A model generated the notes under the pieces. The model saw only the letters and a list, made by a program, of their open reading frames with translations, did no database searches and was not told the DNA's origin. A stretch of 11,192 bases of DNA from an uncultured Arenimonas sp. (GTDB taxonomy: Bacteria; Pseudomonadota; Gammaproteobacteria; Xanthomonadales; Xanthomonadaceae): NCBI GenBank assembly GCA_946885815.1, contig CAMPHE010000030.1, positions 1 to 11,192 of the forward strand, given 5' to 3'. Both the position numbers and the translations under genes were made by a program. Of the stretch, positions 7,471-11,192 are shown piece after piece. The stretch's first letter is position 1. Every line of letters begins with the position of its first letter.

Positions 7471-8655
7471 TCAGGTGTTCTCCCACCCGCTCATCCCGTC
7501 CGAGAACACGAGGTCGCGGCCGGCGTTCTTCGCGGCGTACATCGCGCGGTCGGCCCGCAGCAGCAGCTGGGAGAACTCGCGATCGGCCGGCGCCAGCACC
7601 GCCGCGCCGACCGAGAGGGTCACGCGGCGGTCGATGCCGTGCAGCGTGAGCGGCTGCGCCGAGAAGTTCTCGCGGATCCGTTCGCCGGCCACCAGTGCCG
7701 CGGCGGTGTCGGTATTGGGCATCAGGACGATGAATTCCTCGCCGCCCATCCGGCCGAGCATGTCTTCGCTGCGCAGCGTCGCGCGGATGCGTCCGACCGC
7801 CTGCGTGAGCGCGTCGTCGCCGGCCGCGTGGCCGAGCTCGTCGTTGATCCGCTTGAAGTGGTCGATGTCGATCACCAGCACCGCCAGCGGGATGCCGTGC
7901 CGGCGCGCGGCGGCGATCGCGCGCGTGCCCAGTTCCTCGATCGCGCGGCGGTTGAAGCATTCGGTGAGGAAATCCACGCGCGCGGCGCGCTCCAGTTCGC
8001 GCTGGCTGCGTTCGGTGCACATCAGCAGGAAACCGAAGCTCGCCACCACCGGCAGCACGCTGCCGACGCCGTACGTCAGCAGCTGCACGCCCCCCGGCGC
8101 GAACGTGCTGGCGAGCAGCGACGGATCGACGAACACCAGCGCCACGCGGTACACGAGGATCGCCATCGACAACGCGATGACCGACCCGAGGATGTGCCGC
8201 GCCTTGCCGTGCCGGCGCGGCGCGTACAGGTTCCACGCGGCGCAGGCGAGCAGCGCCACCAGCGCGGAGCCCACCACCGCGAGCTGCAGCGGCGACCGTC
8301 CGCCGAACGCGTCGGTGCCCAGCGAACCCAGCACCACCACGCCCGTCAGTCCCCACAGGCGCGCGCGGCGGCGCGGCAGCGAATGGAAGATCTCCAGCGC
8401 GACGGCATACGCGGCGACGCCGCCGGCGATCAGTCCGTTCGCCAGCACCATGCCCAGCGCGGGCGGCAGCTGCTCGCGCACGGCCAGCACGACGAAGCTG
8501 GCCGGCAGTGCCAGCGTGCCGGCGACCCACCACCCCATGCTGGCGCGATACGACGGCGCGAACCCGCGGGCCACGAGCAGCAGCAGGCCGCCAACGACGG
8601 ACGTCAGCAGCGCGCCCACCAGCAACGCCGAGCGGATGTCGAAGCTCCAGTCCAT
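7471..8655 (-). CDS. Membrane-bound diguanylate cyclase (GGEEF)
   Basis: 394 residues. The first 213 form about six or seven membrane helices (near 9-30, 40-59, 66-90, 100-112, 122-143, 155-176, 188-213) without a recognisable named sensor domain. The GGDEF domain follows at about 222-386: DFLTECFNRRA, VLVIDIDHFKRINDELGHAAGDDAL (metal and GTP binding), signature GGEEF at 304-308, and LRADRAMYAAKNAGRD. The RxxD inhibitory site is present as RSED (295-298), five residues before the signature, so product feedback is expected. It should make cyclic-di-GMP from two GTP at the inner membrane. A weak SD, GGTGGAA (8665-8671), stands nine bases before the ATG. It lies between the rhomboid gene (48-base gap) and the EAL phosphodiesterase gene, probably on one transcript. 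Confidence 0.94.
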   Translation of the reverse strand: MDWSFDIRSALLVGALLTSVVGGLLLLVARGFAPSYRASMGWWVAGTLALPASFVVLAVREQLPPALGMVLANGLIAGGVAAYAVALEIFHSLPRRRARLWGLTGVVVLGSLGTDAFGGRSPLQLAVVGSALVALLACAAWNLYAPRRHGKARHILGSVIALSMAILVYRVALVFVDPSLLASTFAPGGVQLLTYGVGSVLPVVASFGFLLMCTERSQRELERAARVDFLTECFNRRAIEELGTRAIAAARRHGIPLAVLVIDIDHFKRINDELGHAAGDDALTQAVGRIRATLRSEDMLGRMGGEEFIVLMPNTDTAAALVAGERIRENFSAQPLTLHGIDRRVTLSVGAAVLAPADREFSQLLLRADRAMYAAKNAGRDLVFSDGMSGWENT

Positions 8656-8703
8656 GCCCTAGCGTTCCACCGCGGGGCGAGGCGCGCAACTTCGGGGGCG
8701 GGG

Positions 8704-9483
8704 TCAGTCCGGCGGCGGCGCCCGCGCCCCGCGGGGCCGGAACGCCAGCACGGTGCCGGCGGGCTCCGGCGGCGCCCGATGCCAGAGCACCGGCACGTCC
8801 GCGGGCGGCGGCGGTTCGAGCTCCGGATCGGCCGCTCCGGCATCGTCTCCGCCCTCGTCCTCCCAGCTGTACCGCACGCGCGGCGGTTCCGGGTCGGCGT
8901 GGCGCCACAGGAACGCCGCGGCGATGCCGGCCAGCGCCCCGCCGAGGTGGTATTCCCACGACACGCCGGCCTCGCGCGGCAGGATCGTGAGCAGCATCCC
9001 GCCGTGGAAGAAGAACGCGATCAGCGCCGCCGCGACCGCCGCCTTGTCGCGACGCAGCAGCCCGAGGAACAGCAGCAGGAACAGCAGCCCGTGCGTGACG
9101 CCGCTGGCGCCGATGTGCAGCGAAGGGCGGCCGATCGCCCACGTCACCAGACCGGCGCCGACCCAGATCAGCGGCAGCGCGCGCAGGCTCGCGCGCGGGT
9201 AGACGGTGCCGACGAGCGGGCCGAGGATCAGCAGCGCGACCGCGTTCGCGAGCCAGTGGCCCGGCGAACCGTGCAGCAGCGGCGCAGTCAGCACGCCGGC
9301 CAGGCCGCCCCACGACTGCGGCACCAGCGCCACGCCCTGCAGATCGCCGAGCAGGGGCTGCACCACGGTGTAGACGGTGCCGATCAGCGCGACGAACGCC
9401 ATCGCGGCCAGCATCGCCCGCCGGAACCGGCCCTTCACCGCGGCCGCGTGGGCCTGCATCCGCTCGTCCATGCCCACGATCAT
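8704..9483 (-). CDS. Rhomboid family intramembrane serine protease
   Basis: 259 residues. The rhomboid core is complete: HGSPGHWLANAVALLILG (71-88, with H76 and N80), GASGVTHG with catalytic S127 (125-132), and the partner H179 in SWEYHLGGALAG. About six hydrophobic helices lie between residues 25 and 195, fitting the six-helix bacterial type. The enzyme cuts substrate membrane helices within the bilayer; the substrate here is unknown. From residue 196 to the end there is an unusual non-membrane tail of some 64 residues, first acidic (SWEDEGGDDAG), then proline-rich. ATG 9483 gives no obvious SD; M5 (9471) and M9 (9459) are in-frame alternatives. It follows the TerC gene with 28 bases between. 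Confidence 0.92.
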   Translation of the reverse strand: MIVGMDERMQAHAAAVKGRFRRAMLAAMAFVALIGTVYTVVQPLLGDLQGVALVPQSWGGLAGVLTAPLLHGSPGHWLANAVALLILGPLVGTVYPRASLRALPLIWVGAGLVTWAIGRPSLHIGASGVTHGLLFLLLFLGLLRRDKAAVAAALIAFFFHGGMLLTILPREAGVSWEYHLGGALAGIAAAFLWRHADPEPPRVRYSWEDEGGDDAGAADPELEPPPPADVPVLWHRAPPEPAGTVLAFRPRGARAPPPD

Positions 9484-9511
9484 GGGGCCGGTGCGGCGCG
9501 GCGCAACCGCG

Positions 9512-10480
9512 TCACGGGCGCGACGCAGAATCCCGCGGCGGCGCCGGCCGGACCGCCAAGCTCAGCAGCATCGACGCCGCCAGCACCACGCCGACCGTGC
9601 CGAGCGAGATCCACACCGGGATCTTCACCACGTCGACCAGCAGCATCTTCGCGCCGATGAAGACCAGCACCGTCGCCAGTCCGTACACCAGCAGGTGGAA
9701 GCGGTCGGCGAGGTCGGCGAGCAGGAAATACAGCGCGCGCAGGCCGAGCACGGCGAACACGTTCGAGGTCAGCACCACGAACGGGTCGGTGGTGATCGCG
9801 AAGATCGCCGGAATCGAATCGACCGCGAAGATCACGTCGGTCACCGCGATCATCACCAGCACGACGAACAGCGGCGTGTACCTGCGCCGCTTGCCCGAGC
9901 CGAGCCACAGCGCTTCGCCGTGGTAGCGGCGCACCAGCGGCAGGTGGCCGGTGATCCAGCGCAGCACCGGGTTGCGGTCCATGTCCGGCGCCGCGCCGGC
10001 GCTGCGGTACATCTTCAGCCCGGTCAGCAGCAGGAACGCCCCGAACACGTACAGGATCCAGTGGAATCGGGCGATCAGCGCCGCGCCGACGAAGATCAGG
10101 ATCGCGCGCAGCACGATCGCGCCGAGCACGCCGAACACCAGCACCCGCTGCTGCGAGCGCGCCGGCACGCCGAAATAGGTGAACAGCATCAGGAACACGA
10201 AGATGTTGTCGACCGCGAGCGCCTTCTCCACCAGGTAGCCGGTGAAGAACTCCAGCGCGATGCGCGTCGCGTCGGCCGGCATCGCGGCGCGCAGGTGGAA
10301 CCAGAGGCCGGCGTTGAACGCCAGCGCCAGCGCGATCCACGCCAGCGACCACAGCAGCGCCTCGCGCGACGTCACGCGGTGCGGGCCGCTGTTGCGCATC
10401 ACCAGCAGGTCGACCGCGAGCGCGGCGAGGACGAAGACCGTGAAGACGGCCCACATGAAGGGGGTGGCGATGGTTTCCAA
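9512..10480 (-). CDS. alx: TerC/Alx family membrane protein, probable Mn2+ exporter
   Basis: 322 residues from a TTG start, close to the length of E. coli Alx. About nine membrane helices. The two acidic helices typical of TerC proteins are present: EKALAVDNIFVFLMLF (85-100) and AVTDVIFAVDSIPAIFAIT (212-230), which carry likely metal-binding aspartates. The loop 157-200 with basic residues (LGSGKRRRYTPLF) is usual for the Alx branch. Family knowledge links Alx/TerC proteins to Mn2+ export and alkaline pH response, and the Mn2+ riboswitch in its leader supports this. Start choice: TTG at 10478-10480 has the SD GGAGAG (10485-10490) four bases upstream, and the protein then begins LETIATPFMWAVF, as homologues do. 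An in-frame ATG at 10522 would add 14 proline/arginine-rich residues and lies within the leader. The rhomboid gene follows. Confidence 0.93.
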   Translation of the reverse strand: METIATPFMWAVFTVFVLAALAVDLLVMRNSGPHRVTSREALLWSLAWIALALAFNAGLWFHLRAAMPADATRIALEFFTGYLVEKALAVDNIFVFLMLFTYFGVPARSQQRVLVFGVLGAIVLRAILIFVGAALIARFHWILYVFGAFLLLTGLKMYRSAGAAPDMDRNPVLRWITGHLPLVRRYHGEALWLGSGKRRRYTPLFVVLVMIAVTDVIFAVDSIPAIFAITTDPFVVLTSNVFAVLGLRALYFLLADLADRFHLLVYGLATVLVFIGAKMLLVDVVKIPVWISLGTVGVVLAASMLLSLAVRPAPPRDSASRP

Positions 10481-10484
10481 GGGA

Positions 10485-10509
10485 CTCTCCGGTCGTGGCC
10501 TTCCGACCG
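10485..10509 (-). promoter_or_regulatory. SD of the TerC gene with adjacent hairpin
   Basis: GGAGAG (10485-10490) is four bases from the TTG start and decides it. Just upstream the leader can form a 6-base stem, CGGTCG (10504-10509) with CGACCG (10490-10495), around an 8-base loop. The last G of the stem is the first G of the SD, so folding here could weaken ribosome access. This is seen in the sequence; any regulatory role is inferred. Confidence 0.5.
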
Positions 10510-10541
10510 CGAGCGGGCGCATCTTCCCGGGATCGGGACGA

Positions 10542-10567
10542 CCTTCGCCGCTGGCGGGCGAAGGTCT
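10542..10567 (-). promoter_or_regulatory. Candidate expression platform hairpin of the Mn2+ riboswitch
   Basis: In the transcript, GACCTTCGCC (complement of 10558-10567) can pair with a downstream GGCGAAGGTC (complement of 10541-10550) to form a 10-base stem with a 7-base loop. Its 5' arm includes the CCTTC that closes the aptamer (P1) and the ACC of the conserved loop, so aptamer and hairpin exclude each other. Ligand binding would favour the aptamer and open this hairpin. No U-run follows, so it is not a standard intrinsic terminator. Rho-dependent or translational control is possible. Confidence 0.55.
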
Positions 10568-10658
10568 CGCTCGCAGGTCCGTCGTGGACCTGCCTGCCGG
10601 ACCGGGGCCTGCGGGCCCGTGATGACGATCTCGGCAGCGGGAGCTACTCCCCTTCTGT
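10556..10658 (-). ncRNA. yybP-ykoY manganese riboswitch (aptamer) in the TerC leader
   Basis: Read on the minus strand, the leader starts GAAGG (10651-10655), then has the conserved loop GGGGAGTAGC (10643-10652) and ends with the second conserved loop, GAGCGAGACCTTC (10560-10572); CCTTC pairs with GAAGG to close P1. Between them are P2 (CTGCCG 10632-10637 with CGGCAG 10594-10599), a GGGCC/GGCCC stem, and a strong hairpin (GCAGGTCC/GGACCTGC, arms at 10573-10580 and 10586-10593) directly before the second loop. This order and both loop sequences match the yybP-ykoY family, which binds Mn2+ and commonly stands before Mn2+ exporters and TerC/Alx genes. The downstream gene is exactly that. The call was made by eye, without a covariance search. 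Confidence 0.9.
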
Positions 10659-10665
10659 GCCGCGG

Positions 10666-10671
10666 AGTGTA
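10666..10671 (-). promoter_or_regulatory. -10 box for the TerC riboswitch transcript
   Basis: On the minus strand the hexamer is TACACT. A start point about seven bases downstream (near 10658-10659) would begin the RNA a few bases before the aptamer, as expected for a riboswitch leader. No good -35 box is seen at the usual distance. It lies only 11 bases from the -10 box of the divergent methyltransferase gene. Confidence 0.5.
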
Positions 10672-10682
10672 CCCCAGCCCCT

Positions 10683-10688
10683 TACAAT
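10683..10688 (+). promoter_or_regulatory. -10 box of the methyltransferase gene, predicting a leaderless mRNA
   Basis: TACAAT at 10683-10688 is one base from the TATAAT consensus, and only six bases separate it from the ATG at 10695. The transcript should therefore begin at or within a base or two of the A of the start codon, with no SD. No clear -35 element is seen. Confidence 0.6.
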
Positions 10689-10694
10689 CGGCCG

Positions 10695-11192
10695 ATGAAC
10701 AGCGAAACCCTGCCCGTCGTGCGGCTGCGGATCGAGCGGCGCTCGAACCACCCGTGGATCTTCCAGAAGATGGTCGACAAGCCGGTGGCGAAGCCGAAGC
10801 CCGGCTCGATCGTCGACATCGTCGACAACACCGGCGCGTGGGTCGGCCGCGGCTTCTACAACGGCCATTCGCGCATCGCGCTGCGCGTGCTCACCGAAGA
10901 CCCGGACGAGGCGATCGACGAGGCCTTCTTCGCGCGCCGGCTCGCCGACGCGGTGGCCCTGCGCCGCGACGTGCTCCAGCTCGACGCCACCACCGACGCG
11001 TGGCGCGTCGTGCACAGCGAAGGCGACGGCCTGTCGGGACTGGTCGTCGACCGCTACGGCGACCTGCTCGTGGTCGAGTTCTTCTCGGCCGGCGCGTTCC
11101 GCCACCGCGAATGGATCTACGAGGCGCTGCGCGCCCAGTACCCGGGCACACGCTTCTACAGCTTCGCCGAGCAACACGTCCAGAAGCAGGAC
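10695..11192 (+). CDS. rlmI: RlmI-type class I SAM-dependent rRNA methyltransferase, 5' part
   Basis: The frame from ATG 10695 stays open for 166 codons to the window edge, so the 3' part is missing; the full family length is about 390-400 residues. Residues 7-66 look like the PUA RNA-binding domain (LRIERRSNHPWIFQKMV, PGSIVDIVDNTGAWVGRGFYNGHSRIALRVL). Residues 75-130 continue with FFARRLADAVALRRDVL and the family's marker SEGDGLSGLVVDRYGDLLVVEF (108-129). This is the N-terminal half of RlmI/YccW-like enzymes, which methylate C5 of a cytosine in 23S rRNA (C1962 in E. coli). The SAM-binding and catalytic cysteine motifs would lie beyond the edge, so the substrate position is assigned from family likeness only. 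It is transcribed divergently from the riboswitch-TerC unit. Confidence 0.9.
   Translation, partial: MNSETLPVVRLRIERRSNHPWIFQKMVDKPVAKPKPGSIVDIVDNTGAWVGRGFYNGHSRIALRVLTEDPDEAIDEAFFARRLADAVALRRDVLQLDATTDAWRVVHSEGDGLSGLVVDRYGDLLVVEFFSAGAFRHREWIYEALRAQYPGTRFYSFAEQHVQKQD

Noticed and set aside
5658..9660. Very long plus-strand open frames (663 and 673 codons) across the cyclase, EAL and rhomboid genes
   Set aside because: They are antisense to clear conserved proteins, and their translations are low-complexity R/A/Q/H with no motif.
10644..11177. Minus-strand open frame of 177 codons at the right end
   Set aside because: It is opposite a clear RlmI-type reading frame that simply lacks a stop before the window edge; it also covers the riboswitch promoter.

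Overview
The window is a very GC-rich, gene-dense stretch of bacterial chromosome with short intergenic gaps. Gene content and style (a DesK/DesR-type two-component pair, several cyclic-di-GMP enzymes, phenylalanine hydroxylase, an Alx-type TerC protein, a -10 box that nearly abuts its start codon) suggest a gammaproteobacterium of the Lysobacter/Xanthomonas group. That placement is an inference from general character, not from a marker gene. I see no phage, transposon, CRISPR, tRNA or rRNA.

Layout, left to right. (1) The 3' part of a sulfotransferase (TPR-sulfotransferase type) enters from the left edge, followed closely by a MgtC/DUF4010 integral membrane protein, both on +. (2) A minus-strand two-component operon follows: a six-helix sensor histidine kinase and a NarL/LuxR-type response regulator. 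The regulator ends convergently, with an 8-base overlap, against the membrane protein. (3) A divergent 144-base gap leads to a DUF2306-like four-box membrane protein on +. It ends convergently with phhA, and both stop codons lie inside a pair of near-identical AT-rich palindromes. (4) A run of five minus-strand genes, read from right to left: TerC/Alx-type membrane protein, rhomboid protease, membrane-bound diguanylate cyclase (GGEEF, with an I-site), GAF-degenerate GGDEF-EAL phosphodiesterase, and phenylalanine-4-hydroxylase. The last two are coupled by an ATGA overlap. (5) The leader of the TerC gene matches the yybP-ykoY manganese riboswitch in both conserved loops and in its helices. An alternative hairpin in the leader competes with the closing helix. 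(6) Divergent from that leader, an RlmI-type 23S rRNA methyltransferase with a PUA domain starts and runs off the right edge. Its -10 box predicts a leaderless mRNA.

How the genes may work together. The Mn2+ riboswitch plus TerC/Alx protein is a recognisable metal-homeostasis unit. The cyclase and the EAL protein form an adjacent make-and-break pair for cyclic-di-GMP. The histidine kinase and response regulator form a complete signalling pair with unknown input. No wholly new multi-gene system is evident. The points most worth a second look are the riboswitch and its expression platform, the tandem palindromes at the convergent stops, and the coupling of phhA to a cyclic-di-GMP phosphodiesterase.
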